DNA of 64,000 nucleotides from Gibbula magus (lineage: Eukaryota > Mollusca > Gastropoda > Trochida > Trochidae): positions 31,625,860 through 31,689,859 of the forward strand of contig OW388293.1 in the NCBI GenBank assembly GCA_936450465.1. Direction: 5' to 3'. A program made the translations under genes and the position numbers. Position 1 is the first letter of the stretch. Each line of letters starts with the position of its first letter. Positions 1 to 11,990 of the stretch are shown piece by piece. A model generated the notes under the pieces. The model was not told where the DNA came from, made no database searches, and was given only the letters and a program-made list of their open reading frames with translations.

Positions 1-372
1 ATGAATTTCCATATACCGTATAATATAAAGCATACACCATATACCATATTCTATAAACCATATACCATATACCATATACCATATATCAAATACCGTATAC
101 ACTAACCATTTATAATATACGATATATCACATACCATATATTATGTGTCATAGACAATTTACAATATATATTATAATGCATATACTATATATCATATACT
201 ATGTATCATATAATATATACCATATAATATATACCATATACCATAAACAATGCACCATAGATAATATTCAATATTCCATATACCATTAACATATAACATA
301 TATTATATATTATATACCATATATCATATGCCAAATATCATTAATCATATACCATATATTACATATTCAATA
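1..372. repeat. AT-rich degenerate simple repeat (ATATACC-like)
   Basis: The stretch is built from imperfect repetitions of ATACCATAT and close variants (CATATACC, ATATATC, ATAATAT). Periodicity is irregular and it fades into ordinary sequence near 372. It probably extends left beyond the window. No gene signal. Confidence 0.85.
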
Positions 373-1069
373 TTGAGAGACCTAGTAAGTCAGACAATTT
401 TCTTGTAATGTGATATATGAATATCATAGGGACTAAAACACCTGTACCAGTATACAGCTGAATACTTACAGATATAGATACACAAACAGGGCTAGTATAT
501 TCTCTACTGGAAGTTGCTGATTAGTAAAGGTAGAAGAAGTATACCCTACCTGACCAGGTGCCATTCTCAGATAAGAATGGCAGCTCCCACTTTTAAATAG
601 GCATGACAGCTCTAACAGTTATCTAACTGATTAACCCAACATTTTAGTACATTAACTTAAACACAGGAGGAAGCTCATTCCAGAATGCAGGACCCACCTT
701 TACACAGGTACAAACGATGTTTGAATAGTATCTTGATAGGTCTGGGGTGCAACATTCAGGTAGTTGCAGAACTTAAGAAAAGAGTATCAGAACTTTTATA
801 TAGAAGTATAGAGCCTTAGAGTCTTAAAGTCTTAGAGCATTAGAGCCTTGGAGATGGGATTATCAGGACCAACCAGGGTTATTTTTTTCAAAAAGGTAAA
901 GACCCAACATTCCTGTAGATATATGGGATTTTAAGCTGACCATAAGACTCAGTAAGGAGCCTAGAGCCCTAGAATCAGAATACACATGTATCAGGATAAA
1001 TTTGGTCTAATAAAGCAACCCGACATCTCATTGACCCAATGTTAGTTACATGACATGTTGACAGAGCCT
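373..1069. other. No gene seen; faint decayed repeats
   Basis: Ordinary AT-rich sequence. A short degenerate repeat of TAGAGYCTTAGAG type lies near 815-852. A 9-bp hairpin (TGCCATTCT / AGAATGGCA) lies at 559-582. The phrase ACCCAACATT recurs at about 635 and 902, hinting at an old duplication. Confidence 0.5.
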
Positions 1070-1278
1070 CAGAGCCTCAGGTATACAGCATCAAAGCCCC
1101 AGAGCCTCAGGTATACGGCATCAAAGCCTCAGGGCCTCAGGTATAGAACATTAAAGCCTCAGAGACTCAGGTATACAGCATCAAAGCCTGAGGGCCACAG
1201 GTCTACAGCATCAAAGCCCCCGAGCCTCAGGTATACAGCATCAAAGCCCCCGAGCCTCAGGTATACAGCATCAAAGCG
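1070..1278 (+). repeat. 30-bp minisatellite, about 7 copies
   Basis: Seven head-to-tail copies of a 30-bp unit containing GAGCCTCAGGTATACAGCAT followed by CAAAGCCCC. Copies differ by a few substitutions and the spacing is exactly 30. Because 30 is a multiple of three the same reading frame stays open across the array, giving a 10-residue repeating peptide. There is no start context, splice signal or flanking frame to suggest translation. Confidence 0.9.
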
Positions 1279-2495
1279 CTATAGAGCCACATGACCTCAG
1301 ATTCTCACAGCCTCCGGCCACATATATACAGTTCAATAATACACTACTCAGGATAAACCTGTACCAAGACATGACTGCTTTAACAAGTTGCCTGATAATT
1401 CAGTGACTCAACATGCAAGTACATAGTTAGATAACTCACAGACAGGGCCATGTAGACAGGATCATAACGACTCAGGTCTGGAACCTCAAAGCCTCGGGTC
1501 AGAGCTTCAGAGATAGGAATAACCTCACCTGTAGCCAGGTAACATTGTTCTAAAATGTATCGTGACAACTACGCGAGCGGGTATACAGGTAGTTACTCGA
1601 GAACTTAACAACAGAGCTTCGTTTCAGTATCTATTACTAGCAGCACACTGGACCCTTTTATACGGACTCGTTCTGGAGAAGATGATGTAAGGTGATCTAT
1701 ATGTCCAGGCTCGTCTAGACCAAAAAGAAAGAGTGAAGTAAACAATTAGTGAAACAGGATCACATAATGTTGTGTTGACTGGGTGATAAGTTTAACAGGA
1801 CTGCAATGGAATGCGGAGGTTGCAAGGAAAGGGACAGAATATTGGGCAAGAGACGATTAAGAACTTGTATTACTTTAGCATCAACCACCTCCCTCCCCTC
1901 CCCTCATAGACAACTAGCATGACTTATAATCTTATAAGTTACATGAAGTTTCAGGTATTACCTTCAGGTGGAACGTTCATACTTAGATATGGGTGGATAA
2001 AAAACATTTTCAGAGCAAAGTGAATTATTATCTTGTTAGAATTGACACACTATCTGGGTATGTGATGGTATAAGATTGAATGTTTTGACATTGAGGCCAC
2101 AAAACTTGACTTGTACTACGTAAACTTAAATCTTCATTTAAAGAAGAAACAGACAGAATAGATTTGAGGAACACAATGTTATCACAGAATAACTGTATTA
2201 CATAAGTTCTAAGAATCGGATTGAGGTCATGGAAATATAATGATACCAAGGAAATCAAATAGTTCTATGTAGACTTGAGAGAAACACCTAGAAGACATAT
2301 ATATTGGTAAAAGGATGGATCGTGGATCACTTGAATTGCCTGGTATAGTAACCAGGTGAAAATGAAATCAGGGAAATAAAATGGTACCATGGAAACTAAA
2401 ATCTAGCAATAAAACCTTGGCAAAGACTGAAAGGATATCCGAGGAAGATGGAATCACAGATCACCTGTACTGCATGAGGTGCCAGGTATGAGGTA
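1279..2495. other. No gene seen
   Basis: AT-rich unique-looking sequence with short frames only. Phrases around 1570-1610 (CAGGTAGTT followed by GAACTTAA) resemble 750-780, so this may belong to the same decayed duplication as 373-1069. Nothing else stands out. Confidence 0.5.
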
Positions 2496-2536
2496 GGGGG
2501 AGCATAAGGGGAGGGGGAGGGGGTAGAAGGGGAGGG
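2496..2536 (+). other. G-quadruplex-type G-run cluster
   Basis: Six G-runs of 3-5 G (2496-2500, 2508-2511, 2513-2517, 2519-2523, 2529-2532, 2534-2536) are separated by loops of 1-7 bases. This satisfies the usual G3+ quadruplex pattern on the plus strand. It stands alone in AT-rich sequence and its function is unknown. Confidence 0.75.
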
Positions 2537-3974
2537 TGTCGGACCAAATCTAGACTTGGCAGTATGGACGGTATCATGTAGCACGCCAAATGTGTATCAC
2601 TTTCTTCCAGCACTCTGCTTCGTACCAGCTCCTCACAAATAGACGGCGTAACTCTACACGGGCCTCCAGAAGGTCGATGCTTCAATGTATATATCTTATC
2701 TACCGTGGATGTGCTAACGAAACTTGCAGTAATGGGAACCAGCCTGGGCTTGGATTACACCTACAATCAGCCAGGAGCTGCAGTGTGTCTGTCTGTCTGT
2801 CTGGCTGTAGGTCTGGATGGAGAGAGGGTTAGATGTACCTGCATCTACATCACAGCTTATCACCTTAACCCTTTCAAGTCCCATCCATGATTACCTTGAT
2901 CTCTTGATATGTGGTATAACAGTTATACTTGTATGTAGAGGGAGAGAGTTAGATTTATTTTTCCATATAAGAGCTGATAATGTTAGCCTTTTATTGTTCA
3001 TTTTTATTAAAATAATTGATACTTTTGGGAAAATTGACAATTTAGCTGCTGATTCCAATAGTGCCAAACACTTCTGAGTGAACAATTTACCAGAATCCCA
3101 ACTGATAAACAAAGTGAATAACACAAGGTCGGCCTCTGATTTGATATCTTACCTACATCACAGCTTATGTTCATCTATTATTGTATATAATCCCCAAACT
3201 ATTAAGAGAGATGGACGGAGATGGGGGAGAAAGAGGGGACCATATCAGTCCAACATGTTGGGAACATTATTGATATGTACATATATATCGTAAAAGTATG
3301 TCTCTTTTACCAGAGCTTATGTTGTGACCGGGTATTTCGTGTCTTATGTAAAGGGATACCGCTATTCCCAACCAAAATAATTACTCATAACCATATGTAA
3401 CAATTGTAATTTCATCTGTTTTTGCAGACATCAGGACATAACTCAGTATCATGAATCATAGAAAAGACGATGACTTCATGGATGATCAACTTCTTCATAT
3501 TATATTCACAATTCCCAATTATTACCTCAATCTTCAGGTAAATACTAAACGTAAATTAATCTCCAAAATTGCCAATCCATCTCTCATACTTAAAAAAACC
3601 ATCTTAATGCATTAATGCCGAAGATTCTGTAATATTGAAACCTGAAAAAATGAATTATTAAACCTGGATATAAGTCATACACTACCATAGTTCTATCAGA
3701 ATAACCCATGGACTGAGATGTTCACTTTGATATTTCACCACAAGTATCATATCCACACATCAGCTCCTTGGTGAGCCAACGCCTCTTGAATCTGAGACCA
3801 GCTGTAACCTTAGACACATCACGACAAAGTAACATTCGTACTAATTGGTAGCACATACGACAATGCAGCTAGAACAGCTATGAATGAATCACAGAATGCA
3901 AAGTATTTACCAGACAGCATGATCATCTAGCCTGTTAATTAGTTTAGCAAACGCCAATCCGCCGAGCTTAATAC
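2537..3974. other. No gene seen; small CTGT repeat
   Basis: A short (CTGT)n run lies around 2787-2805. The phrase CTACATCACAGCTTAT occurs at about 2844 and again at about 3154. The rest is featureless AT-rich sequence with short random frames. Confidence 0.5.
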
Positions 3975-4615
3975 TTCGTTCATTATCAACATACACTACA
4001 ATATACCCGTTCGAGTATTACCAATATCATCAAAATAGACTTCAATGTAGCCATTCTATCATTATCAGAATACACCACTATGTTACCATTCTACCGTTAT
4101 CAACGTACAACTTAATATAATCAGTATGTCATTAATACACTTCACTGAAGCATTGTCAACATACACTTCAATATGAACATTCTATATCATTATCAACCTT
4201 ACCAGTATCAACAGACACTTCAATATGAACATTGTATCACTATCAACATACACTTAAATGTAAACATTCTATAACATTATCAACCTTATCAGTATCAACA
4301 GACACTTCAATATGAACATTAATTGTATCACTATCAACATACACTTAAATGTAAACATTCTATAACATTATCAACATTATAAGTATCAACAGACACTTCA
4401 ATATGAACATTGTATCACTATCAACATACACTTAAATGTAAACATTCTATATCAGTATCAACATTATCAGTATCAACATACACTTCAATATGAACATTGT
4501 ATCACTATCAACATACACTTTAATGTGAACATTCTATCACTATATATCAACATACACTACGATGTAACCATCATATCAGTATCAACATACACTTCAATGA
4601 GACCATTTTGAGTAA
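3975..4615. repeat. Tandem repeat of TATCAACATACACTTCAAT phrases, about 88-bp higher-order unit
   Basis: The phrase TATCAACA(T/G)ACACTT recurs throughout. Between about 4205 and 4475 it settles into an 88-90 bp unit made of two related halves, one reading CACTTCAATATGAACATT and one reading CACTTAAATGTAAACATT. The flanks (3975-4200, 4475-4615) are more diverged copies of the half unit. Confidence 0.85.
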
Positions 4616-4743
4616 CACCATATACATATATATGTATACTATTTATATATAATAATACAACTAGCATAGTATTTAGCAGCATGAATTAAAATGGAGCACG
4701 CATGTTATTTATAAGGATATTCTCCAACATACTTAGGATACTA

Positions 4744-5232
4744 AACTACCGGACAAACGAAAGTACTCACTTCAGTTGGTTTCGATTAATTCAATATTTA
4801 AAAGACATCAGATGCATTTGACTATGGCATGATACAATAATACTTATCTGCAGTAGTTTGGATGAATAAATTGGTGACTGTGGTAAAATTCTAGTTAGAA
4901 TATCTTTGTTTAATGAAGACAGGGGTAAGAAATTAAGTTTACATCAACATGACCACTGCCATGTTAAAAATGTTGTAAATGTGTGCAGAATCGGCGCATT
5001 TTTTATCTTACACATAGCATATGAACAGTTGTGTATCAAAAATAATTTTTGAAGAAATTTAAAATTTAAAATTTCTTCTTTTTTTAAAATTCAAAGTATT
5101 CTTTGACTACTGACTAAACACCTGCACTTTTCTGCTTTAGATTATGACTATATGATTATGAGATATTTGCAAGTGAAGATCATACCTATGATAAAATCAA
5201 CAGAAGTGAGTACTTTCTTTTGCCTGGCAGTT
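4744..5232. mobile_element. MITE with about 35-bp inverted ends and TA flanks (Tc1/mariner-like)
   Basis: The left end (4744-4778) contains GAAAGTACTCACTTCAGTTG. The right end (5198-5232) is its inverse, with a few mismatches near the tip. TA dinucleotides flank both tips (4742-4743, 5233-5234), as expected for Tc1/mariner-type insertion. The 489-bp interior has no coding frame and contains a near-perfect palindrome of A/T runs at about 5054-5081. A truncated relative lies at 43523-43715. Superfamily assignment is inferred from the TA flanks alone. Confidence 0.8.
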
Positions 5233-5234
5233 TA

Positions 5235-5984
5235 TTAGTTAAAAGTACTGATAACACAACCTCCTTATAGCGACACACGTTACTACAATACTGTGTACTT
5301 TTAGGAATACACTGCGGTGTAGCTAATGAGACAATTAGCAGCATACACTCCTGAAACTAATACCATCACATTCTGGACAATACTATAGATACATGCATGT
5401 GGGTTCGTCCTTCACTTAACAGTCCACACACACACCTAATACCTGTCTGTCATATGTTTCAAGGTTATAGTACTTACATGTTATACAATGTTATTTAAAT
5501 CACACTATTTATAACTAATGCCATTTGTTAATCCATATCATGAAAAACATATAGCTATTGTCTATATTCTACAGTGAATCTAAGATATTCATGTTTATCC
5601 CAAAGGCAATATATTTATAATTTTGAAAATGAAGCAAATTAAAGTTTTGTTGTATAGGTTATATTAATAAATCTATATCACTCTGAATACAACCTTATGT
5701 AATTGATCCAAATTAACATGTCAACAATAACTAACGACTTCCTCTCTGTGAGTTACATAGTAATTCATTAAAAAAAATCCTTTTTCCTGTTTTCTAATTA
5801 TTTCATAAAATATTTTGATTATCACTTGATAATGTATGTCGACTTGTCGCAAATAAACCAAATATGAATAACCTCGCAACATGTATTTATCCAATTTTCT
5901 ATAAGAATTCATATTTCAATATGAAATAGACAAGTGTTTGCCACTAACATGGCAATGTCCCCCGCCGTTAACATTGAGTTTAGT
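5235..5984. other. No gene seen
   Basis: AT-rich sequence with no repeat, RNA gene or plausible exon that I can recognise. Confidence 0.5.
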
Positions 5985-6316
5985 AAGGCACATCATTTGG
6001 TCAAGTGTCATAGTCACCTTGAAAATAAGGTCACGGTCAACAAAATCGACTGGTGTCTGCGTCATCCCCCAGTGTAGACTGACACCAACTTTGACAACTT
6101 TGGGTTCATGAGATATTGCGTTAACAACAGTTCGAACAGTGGTCAAAGTGTCGCGGCGACCTTGTAAATAAGGTCACGGTCACCAAAAACGACTGGTGTC
6201 TGCGTCCTCCCACAATGTAGGCTGACACCAAATTTGAAGACTTCGGATAAAACGCTTCATGAGATATCACGTTAACAAGAAATGTGACGTACGGACGGAC
6301 GGACGCCGCTGAATAC
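5985..6316 (+). repeat. Dispersed repeat with AGGTCA-type motifs, about two tandem units
   Basis: Two units about 155 bp apart share AATAAGGTCACGGTCA, CGACTGGTGTCTGCGTC, GACACCAA(A/C)TTTG and CATGAGATATYRCGTTAAC. The block ends in a (GGAC)n-like tail at about 6293-6305. The same family, in the same orientation, forms four tandem units at 29636-30220. It has no coding capacity; a SINE or satellite origin is possible but I cannot name it. Confidence 0.8.
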
Positions 6317-8960
6317 ATAATAAATAAACAATAAATCAACTGACATAGGGATATATCTAAAATATGATGACACTGAGCTTCAAAAATGTAATTTTTTATG
6401 CCCTTTTTACCTATTTGTCGGCTAAAACATATATAAATACAAAATATGAGATTGTGGGCAAGAACCAAACCATCAACATCTAAGATTTGTTTATAAGACA
6501 TTAAAATATTCTAATATTGGACCATTACCCAATACCATTACTAAACTGAGAAGGAATAATTACCAATAAGATATCCGCTTGTACAGTAGAACAATAATTC
6601 ACACCGATCTTAGACTGCTACGTAAGTTCACATTACAAGAAGCGGCTTGTGTGTCTGGTAATGCCAAGGGATGATTTGCTTTTTTGTCTGGAAGAAGTCA
6701 TTTACACGATCGTGTCTCTGTAACCCTATCTGCAGACGGTGACGCAGTCATGATTCAAATACAATGTCATAATAACGGCGGAATATATCACTTTCCAAAT
6801 AAGTAAGTTACGTCGTTTGCATAGACGAAATATTATACCTTTAAAAGTTTTTCGCCACAAGGGGCTTCTCGTATGAAAGAATACTGTTTAAGTAATTCTT
6901 ATATCCACCAATAATACTTATATCTGTATAAATTTTACTTTTTTTTCTTTCATAACTCGTTAATGGAGTGATTCAACGTATATTGCTTTTTAACATGTTT
7001 CAGATATTGTATATTGAGATGATACTTTACAAAGCATCTATCAGTCTATCTATCTATCCATCAGATATCATCTATTGACCGCCATAGCAATCGTCACCTG
7101 CAAGTGACATCACAACCACGGTTTTGAAAGATTCATACTCTTAATAAAACCATCTAAGCTAAACCGTCTCAGAAACTATTTTGTTTGCGCCCGTCGCTTC
7201 AACCATCTCTCTTGCCCTTTCCCCTCTGATTGAATTGTCAAACACATGGACACGACCACCATCTCAATGCCTTGGAAGATTAAAATTCCCATAACAAGAA
7301 TTTAAAATAAATCTTCACTTCGTTTGTTACTCTCCCGCTTGTATTGTGGCAATAGTCACCATTCACTTCCCAGTTGATGCATCCCAAGTCGCCCTTTCTT
7401 AACTCCTATCCTCAACATCTACTAGTTCAGCGTTGTCATCCCAATCCGCTCTCTTGCAAGATTCAAATCCTCAATAACAAGATCTTTACCCCAAACGTCT
7501 GTACTAGTGTGAGATAAGTTCCCGTTCAAGTTACACCAACTTTTACATTTCATCATTCCCTACACGCTCCGAATATCACACTTTACCCCTCCCAACAACT
7601 CCATTAGCCACAAGCGCCACCATCAAGCAACATCATCTCTTGCAAGATATCAACATCTAATTCGGGCAAAAATGCCTGCACATGTACTTAGTAAGTCTCT
7701 ATTTATACGTTAACGTTTTTCATGCTGATAAGACGTATTCATCAAATGCCCATTATAAAACTATTCCTTCACCTGGCCTGGAACCAGGGACATGGAACCT
7801 GACTCTCCCCAGGGAGTTGAGCAAGGATGTATTTCTGATCCAGTAACCTCCCAATCAGGGAATTATTCCCAAGATCTTGGGTCTGGTTGTCACGCCATTG
7901 ATCATTTGCGGTGTCCAGTGTCAGTACAAACAGGGCCGCTCAAGGAAACGCGGTAAGGAAGTCCCGTACTAATGCCGGAATGTACGGCCTCAAGTCTGAA
8001 GAAGGTTATTGGATGACAAATAGGTTCGTTTTCGTAAAGGCTACATGGTTATTGGTTAACCTGTATAAATATATGTCACATTTTACATCTATTGTGTGTC
8101 GTAAGTAGAAACCAGTCGCAGCCAATACCCCTTGCCAACCTCTAAGAAGAAACTTATCAAATGTTGCATATATATGACTCTCCACCATCCAGACCTTTCA
8201 TTTCTCAAGAGAGCTCAGAATGAAATATTGGCTTAATGAGTATTTTCATTGTAAGAATGGTGGGCAATAGTGCTTCAATAGTAGGCGTATTCTTTATCAG
8301 TGTATATGTATCAGCAACACTTTATATTCGTTTATTGATATACACTATCTCATTAATATACATTATTAAGGTTTTATTATGTTTTAGGACATATGTACAT
8401 ATATACGCAGTTCTATGTATACGTTATCATTTTGTTCAGTGATTAAACAATATTCAAAACAATGAAAAATATCAACTTTAAGTCGTACATCAAAGATTAT
8501 TCCTATTGAAGTATTGGCTTATAACACGTGTCATGTAGTTGTCATTTCCCTCCATCGCTTCATTTTGATGAGCAATATTCAAAAGTGTGAGTATAGTATC
8601 ATATCACGTCGGTAAATCATTCTTGATTTTAATAAATACTTCAGAATATAATATGTTCATAACTTTAAGTTTTCATTGATTTACATTCATCATTACATTA
8701 CATCAATATCAATATATATATGAAAGTGTATATACTGTTAACATCGACCTTGTCTTGTGCAAGTATAGATTAAATGTTAACAAAGGGTAATGTATAAACT
8801 TCTCTTTTGGAGACAATAAAGTTTACGACATATGGCACAGTTATTCTCTAACACCATGACTTCATTCAACTCGAAAGTGTGAAAACATCCACTTCAAACT
8901 TTTCATCGTTTCTAGGTTCCAGTTGGCAATCAGTAATATTTACCACAGATTCCAAGCAAT
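6317..8960. other. No gene seen
   Basis: Long AT-rich stretch. A short (TCTA)n run lies near 7044-7060. Slightly more C-rich sequence lies at 7160-7670. I found no convincing exon, RNA gene or transposon ends. Confidence 0.5.
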
Positions 8961-8980
8961 GTATAGCTGACTTGGTTAGT

Positions 8981-9220
8981 TTACATCCTCATACGGTTGA
9001 AGCTTTGATGGCCATTTGGCGCTGCAATTTGCCCCGTTGAAGATGTTACCGTGGACGCTGCGCACCGTACAGAAACTCCTCGAGCTATTGCCTCAGACAC
9101 CGGAGCAAGTGTTTCCTCCGGGGCTAGGAGGCTCAGAAGGTCAATAAAGTGATCAATGTCAGAAACTGGCAACTTTGTCAACATAGTCGGCAATAGCCTC
9201 TGAGATTTCGCCTGCTCCAC
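8981..9220 (-). CDS. Weak candidate terminal exon, unknown product
   Basis: Read on the minus strand, an AG acceptor at 9222-9221 is preceded by a modest pyrimidine stretch (ATTTTC). It opens a 79-codon frame that ends in TAA at 8983-8981. The predicted peptide is balanced in composition and contains a helix-like segment with the phrase LPVSDIDHFIDLLSLLAPEE, unlike the low-complexity frames elsewhere. The local sequence is also more GC-rich than its surroundings. I do not recognise a domain and see no obvious polyadenylation signal just downstream. If real, it could be a late exon of the gene starting at 27388, which is on the same strand and upstream; that link is speculation. Confidence 0.15.
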   Translation of the reverse strand: MEQAKSQRLLPTMLTKLPVSDIDHFIDLLSLLAPEETLAPVSEAIARGVSVRCAASTVTSSTGQIAAPNGHQSFNRMRM

Positions 9221-11008
9221 CTTGAAAATTGATCAGATATCAATCAGCTGATTGCTGTTAGCTAATTAATGATCTCTATTTAGATCCGATTCGTGGCTCA
9301 TTCTCATTTTTCCAATTAGTCAGTCATGGGCTATTGTAACAGACGAGCATCTAATAGAGACTTATTTCATCGGCTTAAGAGACCGGTTGCTATCTCTTTG
9401 AAGTGTCGCATTGTCAACCATCAGGCCCCAGATCGCTTGCTTTACAAGTCTCATATACACTCACAGAGTACAAGGAAAAATTCAAAGAGAAATTGATGAG
9501 GGTTTCAAAGCGCTACATAGGTGTCGTGAGCCCGCGCTGAGCGCAGACGATACCGCGGCCTCAGGTAGAAATTCGAGAGCAGCAGCAGACGACCGAACTA
9601 TAGGCATATCGGTTCGCCCTTACCTTAGCAGAAAGGAGGGGTCTCCTCTGCAGATGTCTCTTGTGCTGTATTAATCACGGGTCTTATTGATTCAGAGTGG
9701 AAATTGGCCGAAATCTGATAGCCTCTTAGTCTAGAAACAGGGACCGGGCTGGAATTGCTGATACCGGACACCCGAAGCTTGGGTGTTGCCGTCTGCATAA
9801 GGAAATTACTTCAGCCGAGTCCCGCCACACGTCTGCCCAACTAGTCTATCTACTGCTCGAGTTTCATGTCAGATAAATAGCATAACAAATACAATTATAA
9901 TAGCAAAAAATTAGGTAATTTGAGCCTTTCCCAAAATGTCAGTATTGAAGCCCTGTCGTGCTTTTATTCCGCCTAGCTCCGTTCCTCCCATTTGTTCAGC
10001 AGATCGAGTGTCACAAACAGCGGAGCTCAGGTTGCTTTATTTCTGTGCAGCACCCTGAATCATAATATGTGCTTCCTTCCAGCTCCTATACAAGGGATTC
10101 AGGCTGGTCTGGGTCGAAGAAGCAGCAAATACCACGTTCCCATCCACGCCGACATTGCCAGTTCGTCATGTAGTTTTGAAGTCTACACCTGAATTTTTGA
10201 CATACGATCCTCTCGTCTAATAAAATTTCTGGCCCTTACGTCTGTTGTGCGCAACACGAGATGCAGACAGCTGCCAACGGGGATCATGTTGCAGGAAATA
10301 ATTACAAATTTCCATGAGTGGAAAATACAACCCACTTCAGAGACGGGACTCGTCTAACTCCATGCAATATGCTGACTAAAATAGTTTTTCTATAAGATCG
10401 ATCGAAAATTTCATGAGTCGTGTTCTAGTCCCAGAAGGAATTACCTATATATCGTGGAGAGAGGTCTGGGGCTGGGGGGTGACGGGGAGCCAATCGATTG
10501 GACCGTGGTTCTATCTGGAACTGCAAACTGGGACGTCTCCGCTTTATGTCATCTCATCTCATCTGCTTGGTTACAGTAGCATATAGGAATGAATAATAAC
10601 ACTTATCATACTAATCACATAAATAAGTATAGGCCTACTATTTACCCAGTTGTTGGCTCTTTATACTAACCGTCACTTAAAAGAGTGTCTGACGTAAAAG
10701 AGAAATGGTAATGTTTTAATGGCACCGTATCAACGGAATCACGGAAATGTAGGTGGTTATTAGGGTGACACGTTTCAAAATAGAACGCCTGCTTCCATCA
10801 ATCAGTCATCAGTTCATTAGAATGGATCCATTATGTGCCTTTGTCAATAACCTTCATTTTGAGTGAGAAATCCTTACCGTTTCTAATAGTCGTTATTAAA
10901 TTAAGTATTACTAAAATGATGTAACTCTTTATAAAATCATACTTTTGTTATCTTGTCTAACTTAACGAGAGCGATAAGTTTCATTATAATAATGAAGAGG
11001 ATGACAGG
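9221..11008. other. Relatively GC-rich stretch without a recognisable gene
   Basis: From about 8980 to 10520 the base composition is visibly less AT-rich than the flanks. A plus-strand frame beginning MGYCNRRASNRDLFHRLKRP (from 9326, 56 codons) and another at about 9411-9674 are open, but neither resembles a family I know. A G-rich patch with three G-runs of four or more lies at 10468-10487. Confidence 0.4.
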
Positions 11009-11087
11009 GATGATGATGATGATGATAATTTTTATGACAAAGACGACGACGATGATGATGATGATGATGAGGAGGAGGATGATGATG

Positions 11088-11121
<34 letters not shown>

Positions 11122-11183
11122 GGATGATGATGAGGATGATGATGATGAGGATGATGATGATGATGATGATAATGATGATGAGG

Positions 11184-11225
<42 letters not shown>

Positions 11226-11252
11226 AGGATGACGATGATGACGAGAATGCAT
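11009..11252 (+). repeat. (GAT)n trinucleotide microsatellite
   Basis: A long ATG/GAT repeat with occasional GAG and GAC interruptions. It keeps frames open on both strands (poly-Met, poly-Asp, poly-Ile, poly-His, poly-Ser readings), which are artefacts of the repeat. Smaller GATGAT patches continue to about 11440. Confidence 0.95.
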
Positions 11253-11544
11253 GAGAGAATATGGATGTAAATGGGGTACCATGAATGGGATGGTATGGAA
11301 TGGCGATGGGGAAGGGGACGATGGCAACGACGATGATGACCTCTGATGGATCTCCAATCTTGATGAACCAACATGGGGTGCAGTTTAAGAAGGAGGATGT
11401 GTTGTTGCTGATGATGATGTTGTTGTTGGTTGTGGATGTTGGTATAAGGATAACATGCCATCCTTGATATTGATAATGAAATCGATGGTGTCGGTGGTGG
11501 CTAATTAAAGGCGTTGTAGCACGTTTTTGCATATTATTGTTTTC

Positions 11545-11990
11545 TCCAATTTGTCCTTTAGTATTAAAGTTTATACAATATATTGTTACACTAGACGGTG
11601 AAACATCTCATTACACGACCCGATAAGCCGTTTACACAGAAAACGGTTGTCGGTATTTGTCGAAAATGGTGCGAAGTATAAAGCGACAGTTTTATGAAGT
11701 GTGAGAAGTAGATATGTAGGTCAGAGAGTTCAGACAGCAAGTAGTTGACCATTCAATCATTGTACCATATATAGAACTCTACTTTGAGTGTTTATGTATC
11801 TTTACATCACTTGAACTACCTTCGAGCGGCCATTTAATGTGAACACATTAAAATGGCCGCTCGATGGGAAATTGAATCGCACGGCTAAACCGAACCATGT
11901 ACATCAGTTTTAGAACTTTCAGGAATGATTCGGGGGATTTATTTATAGTCATTGGTAACACTTTTTTTTATGAGTGCACTTTATTTCAAT
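11545..11990. mobile_element. Decayed relative of the TTAA-type MITE family A
   Basis: Internal phrases match the intact copies at 20162 and 37271 in the same order: AAACATCTCATTACAC, GGCCATTTTA followed by GTGAACA, GAACCATGTACA, and ATTGGTAACA matching ATTGGTGACA. The terminal AGGGGCAGTAGCAC ends are not recognisable, so this is an old copy or a related subfamily with lost ends. Confidence 0.6.
11822..11864. repeat. Near-perfect hairpin with a GCGGCCATTT arm
   Basis: A 20-base left arm (11822-11841, TCGAGCGGCCATTTAATGTG) and a 21-base right arm (11844-11864) pair with one bulged base and a 2-base loop. The arm duplicates, in inverted form, the GGCGGCCATTTTA motif that occurs once inside the intact family A MITEs. 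Confidence 0.85.

Noticed and set aside
10937..11532. Met-, Ser-, His- and Ile-rich frames at the GAT repeat
   Set aside because: Pure consequences of the trinucleotide repeat read in different frames.
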